From Granulosicoccus sp. (lineage in GTDB: Bacteria > Pseudomonadota > Gammaproteobacteria > Granulosicoccales > Granulosicoccaceae), in NCBI GenBank assembly GCA_023301795.1, contig JALZVU010000191.1, forward strand, positions 1-33,184: a stretch of 33,184 nt of DNA, in the 5' to 3' direction. Below, piece after piece: positions 1 through 7,755 of this stretch (within the stretch, counting starts at the first letter, position 1; every line of letters starts with the position of its first letter). The position numbers and the translations under genes are program-made. A model generated the notes under the pieces. It did not search any database. It was not told where the DNA came from and worked only from the letters and a program-made list of their open reading frames with translations.

Positions 1-22
1 TAACGTCAATTGACGTTAACGT
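1..22. promoter_or_regulatory. Overlapping palindromic operator candidate upstream of the rhamnose operon
   Basis: Bases 1-18 read TAACGTCAATTGACGTTA, a perfect palindrome. It overlaps a second perfect palindrome, ACGTTAACGT, at 13-22. The pair lies 54-75 bases before the rhaS start codon. Two overlapping perfect dyads this close to the first gene of a sugar operon suggest an operator for a sugar-responsive repressor. Rhizobial rha operons are controlled by a DeoR-type RhaR, while the central CG resembles LacI-family sites, so the regulator family is undecided. The site touches the window edge, so it may extend further left and serve a divergent gene. I see no convincing -35/-10 pair inside the window. 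Confidence 0.5.
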
Positions 23-75
23 TGTACAGCAAGACCTTCATCACGAAAGACCAACACTTAACAAGGAGAGGATGC

Positions 76-1068
76 ATGAAACCCACAACAAAACTCTTGG
101 CCACTGCCGCATTGTGCAGCAGTATGGCTATTTCACCGGCACACGCTGAAGACGTGCGTATTGCGCTCGTCGTCAAAGCATTAGGCATTGGCTTTTTCGA
201 GGCAGCGGCAAAAGGTGCAGAAGAGGCAGCTGCAGAGCTTGGCGGGGTGGAAATTATCTATACCGGCCCGACTGATACAACTGCTGAAGGACAGATCGAA
301 GTCATTAACTCACTCATTGCCCAGCGGGTAGACGCTATTGCAGTTTCGGCTAACGATCAGGACGCACTGGTGCCAGCGTTGAAAAAGGCCATGGACAGAG
401 GCATCACCGTCATATCTTGGGATTCAGGTGTTGCGCCAGAGGGTCGTCAGATGCACTTGAACCCCTCATCCAATCCGTTGATTGGCAACATGATTATAAA
501 ACTCGCTGCAGACCACTTACCTGATGGTGGCGATGTCGGTGTGTTGTCTGCGACAACCACATCAACTAACCAGAACATCTGGATTGAAGAGATGAACAAG
601 GTTGCCGGTAACTATCCAGGCATTAATTTGGTATCCACTGTATACGGCGACGATCTTTCAGACAAAAGCTACCGCGAAGCGCAAGGCCTCATGTCATCAC
701 ACCCTGATCTGAAAGCTATCATTGCACCCACCTCCGTAGGCATTGTAGCCGCTGCACAGGCAGTAAGTGATGCTGGCAAAGCGGGTGAAATCAATGTAAC
801 TGGCCTTGGTCTTCCGTCAGAGATGGCAGCACATGTTGCTTCAGGAGCCTCCAAATCCTTCGCTATCTGGAATCCAATTGATCTTGGCTACGCTGCTGCA
901 ATGATCTCCTACAACCTGTCACAAGGTGACGCAGAGGCAACTGCAGGCGGAGAGATAGGCATGGGACGCCTCGGTTCTGTGACTCTCAGCGACACACTTG
1001 ATGGCGCCATGGCAGATCCGTTTGTCTACGATGCCTCCAACATTGACGATTTCAAGGATATTTTCTAA
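76..1068 (+). CDS. rhaS: Rhamnose ABC transporter periplasmic substrate-binding protein
   Basis: This is a periplasmic sugar-binding protein of the ribose/autoinducer-2 class (type I periplasmic fold) that delivers sugar to the RhaPQT transporter. The ATG at 76 is chosen because AGGAGAGG lies just upstream and because it begins a clean signal peptide (MKPTTKLLATAALCSSMAIS, ending AHA before EDVRIAL). An in-frame ATG at 10 would bury that signal. The mature part starts with IALVVKALGIGFFEAAAKGA and contains the VISWDSGVAPEGRQMHLNPS stretch typical of rhizobial RhaS-type binding proteins. The length of 330 residues is normal. It is the first gene of a five-gene plus-strand operon. Rhamnose specificity is inferred from family resemblance, the operon order and the presence of a rhamnose mutarotase elsewhere in the window. 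It is not the E. coli AraC-type regulator that shares the symbol. Confidence 0.85.
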   Translation: MKPTTKLLATAALCSSMAISPAHAEDVRIALVVKALGIGFFEAAAKGAEEAAAELGGVEIIYTGPTDTTAEGQIEVINSLIAQRVDAIAVSANDQDALVPALKKAMDRGITVISWDSGVAPEGRQMHLNPSSNPLIGNMIIKLAADHLPDGGDVGVLSATTTSTNQNIWIEEMNKVAGNYPGINLVSTVYGDDLSDKSYREAQGLMSSHPDLKAIIAPTSVGIVAAAQAVSDAGKAGEINVTGLGLPSEMAAHVASGASKSFAIWNPIDLGYAAAMISYNLSQGDAEATAGGEIGMGRLGSVTLSDTLDGAMADPFVYDASNIDDFKDIF

Positions 1069-1093
1069 ATCCTGCAAGCTGAACTGTAAATCG

Positions 1094-1131
1094 CTCTACC
1101 CTGGACTAAGCGTGAATAGTCCGGGCTAGAG
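1094..1131 (+). promoter_or_regulatory. Long intergenic stem-loop between rhaS and rhaT
   Basis: CTCTACCCTGGACTA (1094-1108) pairs with TAGTCCGGGCTAGAG (1117-1131) over 15 positions, with one C-C mismatch and one G-T wobble, around an 8-base loop. No run of T follows, so it is not a standard Rho-independent terminator. It begins 26 bases after the binding-protein stop codon. In ABC operons such a structure commonly protects the upstream transcript end or causes partial termination, so the binding protein is made in excess over the membrane parts. That role is inferred from its position. Confidence 0.6.
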
Positions 1132-1267
1132 GCCGATGCCATACGGTCGGTCTGCTCTCTCTCAATCCTTTAGTAGTGCGATGTGCACGCTGAATGTCTG
1201 TATTTTTTCACAGGCCTTCAGCAAGTTCTAAACACACTTTTCAACCATCAAAAACGCTGAGCCAACG

Positions 1268-2794
1268 TTGTCCAAGCAGCACCCACAAAAACAAGACGCG
1301 ATACTGAGTCTTGATGCCATCATCAAGGATTTCCCGGGCGTGCGTGCGCTTTCAGAAGTCTCGTTACAACTGTACCCAGGCTCCGTTACCGCGCTCATTG
1401 GAGAGAATGGTGCCGGTAAATCTACAGTAGTCAAGATTCTTACAGGTATCTATCAACCCGACGGTGGTCAAATAGTCATCGATGGAACACCCACCAGGCT
1501 TGCCACACCACATCGCGCAGCTCAGCTGGGCATCACCGCGATTCATCAGGAAACTGTACTGTTCGATGATCTGTCAGTAGCTGAAAACATTTTTATCGGG
1601 CACGCACCCAAAACCCGATGGGGCCTGGTGGATTGGTCAGCAATGAACGCCAACGCACAATCGCTTCTGGATCGAATAGGCGCACCCATTTCGCCAAAGG
1701 CGCGGTTGCGAGATCTTGGCATTGCCAACAAACACCTAGTGGCTATTGCTCGTGCTCTGTCCATTGATGCACGTGTGGTTATCATGGACGAACCCACTGC
1801 GGCCCTTTCACACAAGGAAATACAGGAATTGTATTTACTGGTAGAACAGCTCAAAGCCGATGGCAAAGCCATATTATTCATCAGTCATAAATTTGATGAA
1901 ATTTTCCAGATAGCAGATTACTTTACGGTGTTTCGCGATGGCCAGCCAGCAGGCGAAGGTTTAATCAGTGATACCAATTCCTCAGCATTGGTAGAAATGA
2001 TGGTGGGCCGCTCGGTAGACGGTGTGTTTCCACCACGCGCCAACGAGCTGGGTGAAACCATCATGCGCGTTGAAGGCTACTCTCATCCTACCGAGTTCGA
2101 TGACATATCGTTTTCGTTAAAACGGGGCGAAATACTCGGTTTTTACGGCTTGGTAGGTGCCGGTAGAAGCGAATGTATGCACGCATTGTTCGGCATCACT
2201 CGACCCAGCGCTGGCACTATGGTCATAAACAACAAAACAGTGGTACCCACCTCACCCGCTGATGCTATAGCACACGGGCTTGTCTACGTCCCGGAAGATC
2301 GTGGCGGCCAGGGGGCTATTACAGCCCTTCCCATTGTTGACAACATCGCATTGGCCTCATTGACTTCAACGTCGAATAAAGGCTTTGTGAAAATGGCTAA
2401 AGAGTACGCATTGGCAAGAGAATATACCCAGCGACTTGAACTCAAGGCCGCCGCACTTGATCAGAACGTTAGCGAACTATCCGGTGGTAATCAGCAAAAG
2501 GTGGTAATCGCCAAATGGTTGGCCACACGCCCTGCGGTTATTATTCTGGACGAGCCCACCAAAGGTATCGACATCGGTTCCAAGGCTGCGGTGCATGCAT
2601 TTATGCGTGAGCTTGCAGCGCAAGGCCTGGCTGTGATCATGGTGTCTTCAGAGATACCGGAAATCATCGGAATGTCTGATCGTATTATTGTCATGCGCGA
2701 AGGTCGGCGTGTTGCTCAAGTGTCAGGAGAGGTCGTTACACCTGAGATTCTGGTGAAGGCTGCTGCAGGCATTGACGAGGCCAACGCAGCGTGA
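1268..2794 (+). CDS. rhaT: Rhamnose ABC transporter ATP-binding protein (double nucleotide-binding domain)
   Basis: This is a sugar-import ATPase of the RbsA/XylG class, two ABC cassettes in one chain of 508 residues, energising the RhaP/RhaQ permeases at the inner membrane. The first cassette has Walker A GENGAGKST (residues about 45-53), a degenerate signature (LGIANKHLV) and Walker B VVIMDEPTAALS. The second has the degenerate GLVGAGRSE in place of Walker A but an intact LSGGNQQKV signature (about 404) and IILDEPTKGID. That pattern is usual for the family. The start is TTG at 1268. An in-frame TAA at 1229-1231 with no ATG or GTG after it leaves no better choice, and the ribosome site is weak. 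It sits 199 bases after rhaS, with the hairpin between. Its stop overlaps the GTG of rhaP by four bases, which implies translational coupling. Confidence 0.9.
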   Translation: MSKQHPQKQDAILSLDAIIKDFPGVRALSEVSLQLYPGSVTALIGENGAGKSTVVKILTGIYQPDGGQIVIDGTPTRLATPHRAAQLGITAIHQETVLFDDLSVAENIFIGHAPKTRWGLVDWSAMNANAQSLLDRIGAPISPKARLRDLGIANKHLVAIARALSIDARVVIMDEPTAALSHKEIQELYLLVEQLKADGKAILFISHKFDEIFQIADYFTVFRDGQPAGEGLISDTNSSALVEMMVGRSVDGVFPPRANELGETIMRVEGYSHPTEFDDISFSLKRGEILGFYGLVGAGRSECMHALFGITRPSAGTMVINNKTVVPTSPADAIAHGLVYVPEDRGGQGAITALPIVDNIALASLTSTSNKGFVKMAKEYALAREYTQRLELKAAALDQNVSELSGGNQQKVVIAKWLATRPAVIILDEPTKGIDIGSKAAVHAFMRELAAQGLAVIMVSSEIPEIIGMSDRIIVMREGRRVAQVSGEVVTPEILVKAAAGIDEANAA

Positions 2795-3765
2795 CATTAC
2801 TGACAAAACGCGATGCCTTGTTGGGCTGTGCCCTGTTAGCACTGCTTGCACTCGTGTACACGCGGTTTCCAGCGTTTGTATCTGCCAAATCATTGCTCGG
2901 TGTTTTCAACGATACCTCGATACTGATTATCCTTGCACTTGGACAAATGGCCGTCATCCTTACACGCTGTATTGATCTGTCCATGGCAGCCAATCTGGCA
3001 CTGGTGGGTATGTGCACAGCGATGGTAAACGCAGCCTTTCCCGGTGTGCCTGTGCCATTACTCGTGGTCATGGCCATTATCATTGGTAGCTTACTGGGAA
3101 GTATCAACGGACTGCTTGTCTGGAAACTGGATATCCCACCTATTGTGGTCACACTGGGCACACTGACCATTTTCAGGGGCCTTATATTTCTGCTCTCCAA
3201 CGGTCAATGGGTAAATGCGCATGAGATGAGCGCTGAGTATAAGGCTCTACCACGATTTGATCTGATTGGACTACCGGTGCTTTCCTGGGCGGCCATTGTT
3301 ATCGTTGCCTTCATGGTGGTACTGCTTAATCGTACTGCTATGGGCCGGGCATTTTATGCTGTAGGAGGCAATCCTAGTGCTGCTATCTATACCGGAATTG
3401 ATGTTGGCAGAACACGGTTCAACGCCTTTGCTCTGTCCGGGGCGGTGTCGGGCCTTGCCGGATATTTATGGGTCTCGCGCTATGCTGTAGCGTATGTGGA
3501 TATTGCATCAGGGTTTGAGCTGGATGTTATCGCTGCCTGTGTCATTGGTGGCATCTCAATCGCTGGTGGCATGGGTAGTGTTGCAGGCGCTGTGATGGGT
3601 GCTCTGTTTCTGGGTGTTATCAAAAATGCTTTGCCGGTTGTCAATATTTCACCCTTTTGGCAGCAGGCGATATCGGGCGCCGCCATCATTATTGCCGTGG
3701 TATTCAACGCTCGCTCCGAGCGTCGCGTTGGACGCATCATCCTCAAGCAGGCCGAATCCACATGA
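2791..3765 (+). CDS. rhaP: Rhamnose ABC transporter permease
   Basis: This is an inner-membrane permease of the RbsC/BPD_transp_2 family, 324 residues, very hydrophobic with roughly eight to ten membrane segments. Family-typical stretches are IILALGQMAVILTRCIDLSM near residue 50, the GTLTIFRGL segment around residue 125, and CVIGGISIAGGMGSVAGAVM around residue 250. The GTG start overlaps the rhaT stop (GTGA), and its own stop overlaps the ATG of rhaQ (ATGA). It probably pairs with RhaQ as a heterodimeric channel energised by RhaT. Confidence 0.85.
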   Translation: MTLLTKRDALLGCALLALLALVYTRFPAFVSAKSLLGVFNDTSILIILALGQMAVILTRCIDLSMAANLALVGMCTAMVNAAFPGVPVPLLVVMAIIIGSLLGSINGLLVWKLDIPPIVVTLGTLTIFRGLIFLLSNGQWVNAHEMSAEYKALPRFDLIGLPVLSWAAIVIVAFMVVLLNRTAMGRAFYAVGGNPSAAIYTGIDVGRTRFNAFALSGAVSGLAGYLWVSRYAVAYVDIASGFELDVIAACVIGGISIAGGMGSVAGAVMGALFLGVIKNALPVVNISPFWQQAISGAAIIIAVVFNARSERRVGRIILKQAEST

Positions 3766-4778
3766 GCAACGAGCAGATCAAGGGCTCTAGCATTCCAGAC
3801 AGACGCAACGGCTCGATTGCGCGCATTATTGCCAGCTGGGAGTTCCTGTTACTCGGCGTTGCCATACTTATTTTCTTCCTGAATGTGCAGGCGTCGCCCT
3901 ATTTTCTGGATCCCTGGAATCTATCCGACGCCACCTTTAACTTCACTGAAAAGGCCATGATTGCGTTCGCCATGGCAATGGTTATCATCGCAGGGGAAAT
4001 TGACCTCTCTGTGGCATCCATCATTGCGCTGGTGTCCACATGCATGGGCTTTGCTGTCCAGCTGGGAGCGGACACCACAACGCTGATAATAGTGGCTCTG
4101 GTTGTTGGAGCGCTTTGTGGTGCCTTCAACGGATTTCTTGTTGCAGGGCTTGGCTTACCTTCTATCGTTGTCACCATCGGTACGCTGTCGCTTTTCCGAG
4201 GTATCGCCTACATCATTCTCGGTGACAAAGCGTATTCTGGGTACCCAACAGATTTCGCCTATTTCGGGCAGGGTTATGTTTGGTGGGTCATCACGTTTGA
4301 GATGGTATTGTTTGTGGTTCTGGCCATTATGTTCTACGTGCTTTTGCACCGCACGTCGTTTGGTCGTAGCGTGTATGCCATCGGCAACAACCCCACCGCC
4401 GCCCTGTTCTCTGGCATCCGCGTACCCAGAGTCAAATTCATTCTGTTTGTCCTCACCGGTGTCCTGTCTGCCATTGCCGCTATCTGCCTGACCTCACGCC
4501 TAGGGTCCACGCGCCCATCCATAGCCGTTGGTTGGGAGCTGGAAATTGTCACTATGGTGGTGTTGGGCGGCGTGAGCATACTGGGTGGTTCAGGAAAAAT
4601 ATTGGGCGTCGCTATTGCCGCTGTGGTGATGGGTATGGTCACATTCGGACTGGGACTGTTGAACGTGCCGGGCATTGTCATGTCTATCTTTGTGGGCTTG
4701 TTACTGATCGGTGTCATCGCACTACCCATCCTGCTACGCAGGTTTCGGGCACGTCTTGTAACGAGCACTGGTCGATGA
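3762..4778 (+). CDS. rhaQ: Rhamnose ABC transporter permease, second subunit
   Basis: This is the second RbsC-family inner-membrane permease, 338 residues. ATG 3762 is preferred over the longer reading frame from 3657 because it overlaps the rhaP stop (ATGA) and the extra residues upstream are charged read-through of rhaP. The N-terminal 30 residues are cytoplasmic. Multiple membrane helices follow, with the family segments AFAMAMVIIAGEIDLSVASI, GTLSLFRGIAYI and MVVLGGVSILGGSGKILGVA. Two non-identical permeases side by side are characteristic of rhizobial rha loci. Its stop overlaps the start of the kinase gene. Confidence 0.85.
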   Translation: MSNEQIKGSSIPDRRNGSIARIIASWEFLLLGVAILIFFLNVQASPYFLDPWNLSDATFNFTEKAMIAFAMAMVIIAGEIDLSVASIIALVSTCMGFAVQLGADTTTLIIVALVVGALCGAFNGFLVAGLGLPSIVVTIGTLSLFRGIAYIILGDKAYSGYPTDFAYFGQGYVWWVITFEMVLFVVLAIMFYVLLHRTSFGRSVYAIGNNPTAALFSGIRVPRVKFILFVLTGVLSAIAAICLTSRLGSTRPSIAVGWELEIVTMVVLGGVSILGGSGKILGVAIAAVVMGMVTFGLGLLNVPGIVMSIFVGLLLIGVIALPILLRRFRARLVTSTGR

Positions 4779-6196
4779 ACCGCTATGTTGCTGTCATTGA
4801 TCTGGGTAAGAGCAATTCGAAACTGGCGTTGGTAGATACCCATAGTGCACAAGAACTTCATGTCACCACCCAACCAGCAAAGACTGATGAGTCCAGTTTA
4901 TACCCAGCCATCGATCATCTTGTTATTGAGAGGTTTCTTGCTGATGCCTTTCGTCAGTTGTGTAACAATTTTCAGGTCGATGCTATTACCGTCACGACCC
5001 ACGGTGCAACCGCCGCGCTCCTAGACGAAAATGGACAACTGGCACTGCCTGTTCTGGATTACGAGTGTGCATCACCTGATGAATTAAACGACGACTATCA
5101 GAAGCTACGGCCAGTGTTTTCTGATACCGGCTCGCCCCGACTCCCAGGTGGGTTGAATATCGGTGCACAGCTGTACTGGCAACAGACACGCTTTCCAGAT
5201 GAGTTCGCCAAGGCACAAACACTGCTGACCTGGCCGATGTATTGGGTCTACCGTCTCACAGGGCACAAATACAACGACGTGACCTCACTGGGTTGTCATA
5301 CCGACCTGTATCTCCCACACCAACAGTGCTACTCAGAGCTTGTGCACCACATGCACTGGACAAACCTTATGCCACCGACCAAACACTCCGGTGAACTTGT
5401 GGGCCGCGTGAGCAAGACAACAGCAGACAGATTCGGATTACCAGCGCAACTACCGGTATACACAGGCATTCATGATTCCAATGCATCACTTGCACCCTAC
5501 CTGCTAAAGCACAAGGGCTCGTTTACAGTGATATCCACAGGCACCTGGTTCATCAGCATGGCGATGGGCGGTGACCAAATGACACTGGAAGAATCCAAGG
5601 ACACACTGATAAACGTGAATGCTATCGGTGACACCGTGCCATCTGCACGATTCATGGGAGGGCGTGAATATCAGATATTGATGGAAGGCGTAGATGCTCG
5701 CAAGCCCGACGATCTGCAGCGTTTTTTCGATACGAGCGACAGCGCCCCACCGCTGCAATTGATGCCTTCAGTCGTTGCAAATACCGGCCCCTTCCCTGAC
5801 TTGCAACACCGTTGGTTGGGCAAAACATGTGGTAATGAGAAACTTCAAGGTTGTGCAGTGGCGATGTATCTAGCACTAATGACTGAACAATGTATGAAAC
5901 TGATTGGCTCTCGTGGACCAACGTATATTGAAGGGCCGCTGGCTCACGACAAGGTCTTTACCGCTATGCTAATGGCTGCAAGCGGCCGAACAGTACACAT
6001 CAGTGAATCAACAACAGGTACCAGTGTAGGCGCTGCGATGCTGATCAATGCACCAAGAACACACGCAGCGTCAGCGGCTATTGAGTTGGATCAAGCCACC
6101 GAGTTAGCACTCAAACAGTACGCCTTGCAGTGGCAGGCAAACCTGCGCGATCATGTAGAGATCCAGCCAGAATCAATCTGGCCGGACACCGTCTAA
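4775..6196 (+). CDS. rhaK: FGGY-family sugar kinase, probable rhamnose/rhamnulose kinase
   Basis: This is a 473-residue cytoplasmic FGGY carbohydrate kinase that should phosphorylate the imported sugar or its keto form. The N-terminal phosphate-binding motif is VAVIDLGKSNSKLALVD (residues 4-20). A sugar-binding loop reads VYTGIHDSNASLAPYLL (about 229-245) and is followed by the C-terminal ATPase half. ATG 4775 is used because it overlaps the rhaQ stop (ATGA) and starts exactly at the family N terminus; the longer frame from 4532 lies inside rhaQ. In rhizobia the order is rhaS-T-P-Q-U-K, and here the mutarotase rhaU is missing between Q and K. The kinase stop lies one base from the stop of the convergent gene at 6198. 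Substrate is inferred from context; FGGY kinases also act on fuculose, xylulose and others. Confidence 0.75.
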   Translation: MNRYVAVIDLGKSNSKLALVDTHSAQELHVTTQPAKTDESSLYPAIDHLVIERFLADAFRQLCNNFQVDAITVTTHGATAALLDENGQLALPVLDYECASPDELNDDYQKLRPVFSDTGSPRLPGGLNIGAQLYWQQTRFPDEFAKAQTLLTWPMYWVYRLTGHKYNDVTSLGCHTDLYLPHQQCYSELVHHMHWTNLMPPTKHSGELVGRVSKTTADRFGLPAQLPVYTGIHDSNASLAPYLLKHKGSFTVISTGTWFISMAMGGDQMTLEESKDTLINVNAIGDTVPSARFMGGREYQILMEGVDARKPDDLQRFFDTSDSAPPLQLMPSVVANTGPFPDLQHRWLGKTCGNEKLQGCAVAMYLALMTEQCMKLIGSRGPTYIEGPLAHDKVFTAMLMAASGRTVHISESTTGTSVGAAMLINAPRTHAASAAIELDQATELALKQYALQWQANLRDHVEIQPESIWPDTV

Positions 6197-6197
6197 C

Positions 6198-7697
6198 TCA
6201 CTCCACGATTTCAACCTTTTCGAAAACAGCGAAACCATCTGCACTCCATCCGATATTCGACAGTTCGTTCTGACTAACGAACAATCGGATGCGAGGAATG
6301 ATAGGTAGAATGAATCGGTCCTCTCGAAAGATACGAGCCACTTCTTTATAAGCAGCTCTGCGCTCCTCCAGTACCGGTGTGGATCCGCCAGCCTTAACGG
6401 CTTCTACATACGCTGGGTTTTCATACCCAGTCACATTATCGTTTGGACGGAAAACTACAGTGGTTTCGAGAAGAGCCGAAGGATCCTTACCAGCACGTCC
6501 AAATGCATGACTGGCCATTTCATAAGTACGGTTCTTTGCATACGCAGCACGATAACCGGCAGTGTCGAGATTTTCGATGGTCAAGTTAATACCAATTTCC
6601 CCTAGATCTGCCTGCAAGATTTCAGCAACGGTGGTGTACTCCGTACGAAGCTCTGTAGAGGTGAGAATTTTCAACTCTATAGGTAGGGTTTCACCTGACG
6701 ATTCCAGTGCCGCCTTTGCTTTGTCGAGATTGAACTCACAATTGTCGTATTCTTCGAAATAGGCAATCGAATTGGGATTATACGGCAGGCACCATGTAGT
6801 ACCTTCAGGACCAAAAAAGAGTCTTGCTATGCGTTCTCTATCGAGTCCAAGATCAATAGCTTCGCGTACCTTGGGATTTTGCAATACTGGCACTTTAAGA
6901 TTAAGTGACAAATCATGCGCAACACCGGAAGGTGCACTGCCTGTAGTAAAATCTTCATCTCTGCTAAACGGCAATACATCAATCCAACCTAGCTCAGTGA
7001 CCAGATCAAGCTCACCGCTTTTCAGTGCTAAAAGCGCTGCTTGCTGATTGGGTGATGTGATAATTTCGACGGCCTCTAAACTTGAAGCGCCGTTCCAATA
7101 ACTTGCATTACGATCTAGGCGGGTCAGCGTTCCAGGTTCGTGACTGGCGAGTTTGAACGGACCTGTTCCATTGGCATCCTTGCTAAAGTCTGACGATGTC
7201 TCTATATCAACAATAAAGAATAGCTCAAACAAATCAAACACGCCTGGGAACGGTGCTTCAAAAGACATGACCACTGTATGCTCATCGGGTGTTTCCAGCT
7301 GTGTGACCCGCTTTGCGAAACCGCTGATCAAAGCCCCGTTGTCCGGATTTAGCACAAAGTCCATCGATGCCTTTACATCAGCTGAAGTAAACGGTTTACC
7401 AGAATGAAAGGTCACGCCTTGACGAAGCTTTATGGTCAAACTCAAACCGTCTTCAGAAAAAGTCCAGCTTTCAGCCAGACGAGCTTCCGGTGCCATATTG
7501 GCGTCGTAGCGTGTGAGCGTATCGTAGAGATTGTTCACCATTGGCTCATACGCAGGCGCCAGAACATACGGATTGAGATTTGGCAATGACGACGTCTGAC
7601 CCAAGCGTAATACATTGTCAGCCGTTGCCGAGCTGGCCGCAAGCGCCATGGCACTTGCAGCGATACTTGAAAGCAGTTTTGAACGAATATTCGACAT
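6198..7697 (-). CDS. ABC transporter substrate-binding protein, oligopeptide/dipeptide class (SBP_bac_5)
   Basis: This 499-residue periplasmic binding protein belongs to the DppA/OppA/NikA class. It starts with a signal peptide (MSNIRSKLLSSIAASAMALA, then ASSATA). Family motifs include LAESWTFSEDGLSLTIKLRQ (about residue 78), FHSGKPFTSADVKASMDFVL (about 100) and NGTGPFKLASHEPGT. It is the last gene of the minus-strand operon, 58 bases after the ATPase gene, whereas binding proteins of this class often come first. The SBP_bac_5 family binds peptides, but also nickel chelates, opines, glutathione and oligosaccharides. The adjoining sulfatase therefore makes a sulfated ligand reasonable, although nothing in the sequence names it. 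Confidence 0.85.
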   Translation of the reverse strand: MSNIRSKLLSSIAASAMALAASSATADNVLRLGQTSSLPNLNPYVLAPAYEPMVNNLYDTLTRYDANMAPEARLAESWTFSEDGLSLTIKLRQGVTFHSGKPFTSADVKASMDFVLNPDNGALISGFAKRVTQLETPDEHTVVMSFEAPFPGVFDLFELFFIVDIETSSDFSKDANGTGPFKLASHEPGTLTRLDRNASYWNGASSLEAVEIITSPNQQAALLALKSGELDLVTELGWIDVLPFSRDEDFTTGSAPSGVAHDLSLNLKVPVLQNPKVREAIDLGLDRERIARLFFGPEGTTWCLPYNPNSIAYFEEYDNCEFNLDKAKAALESSGETLPIELKILTSTELRTEYTTVAEILQADLGEIGINLTIENLDTAGYRAAYAKNRTYEMASHAFGRAGKDPSALLETTVVFRPNDNVTGYENPAYVEAVKAGGSTPVLEERRAAYKEVARIFREDRFILPIIPRIRLFVSQNELSNIGWSADGFAVFEKVEIVE

Positions 7698-7755
7698 ATT
7701 TATCTACTCCTGATGTGATGGGACAATAACAGCCCCATTTGTTGAGTTAAGCCGA

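Noticed and set aside
2736-3200. 154-residue minus-strand open frame
   Set aside because: It is antisense to the rhaT/rhaP junction and has low-complexity composition typical of a shadow frame.
4334-4873. 179-residue minus-strand open frame
   Set aside because: It lies antisense across rhaQ and the start of rhaK, both clear real genes. It has no recognisable domain.
6190-6230. Possible terminator between convergent rhaK and binding-protein genes
   Set aside because: The stop codons are one base apart and I found no stem-loop with a T-run on either side, so no terminator is called.
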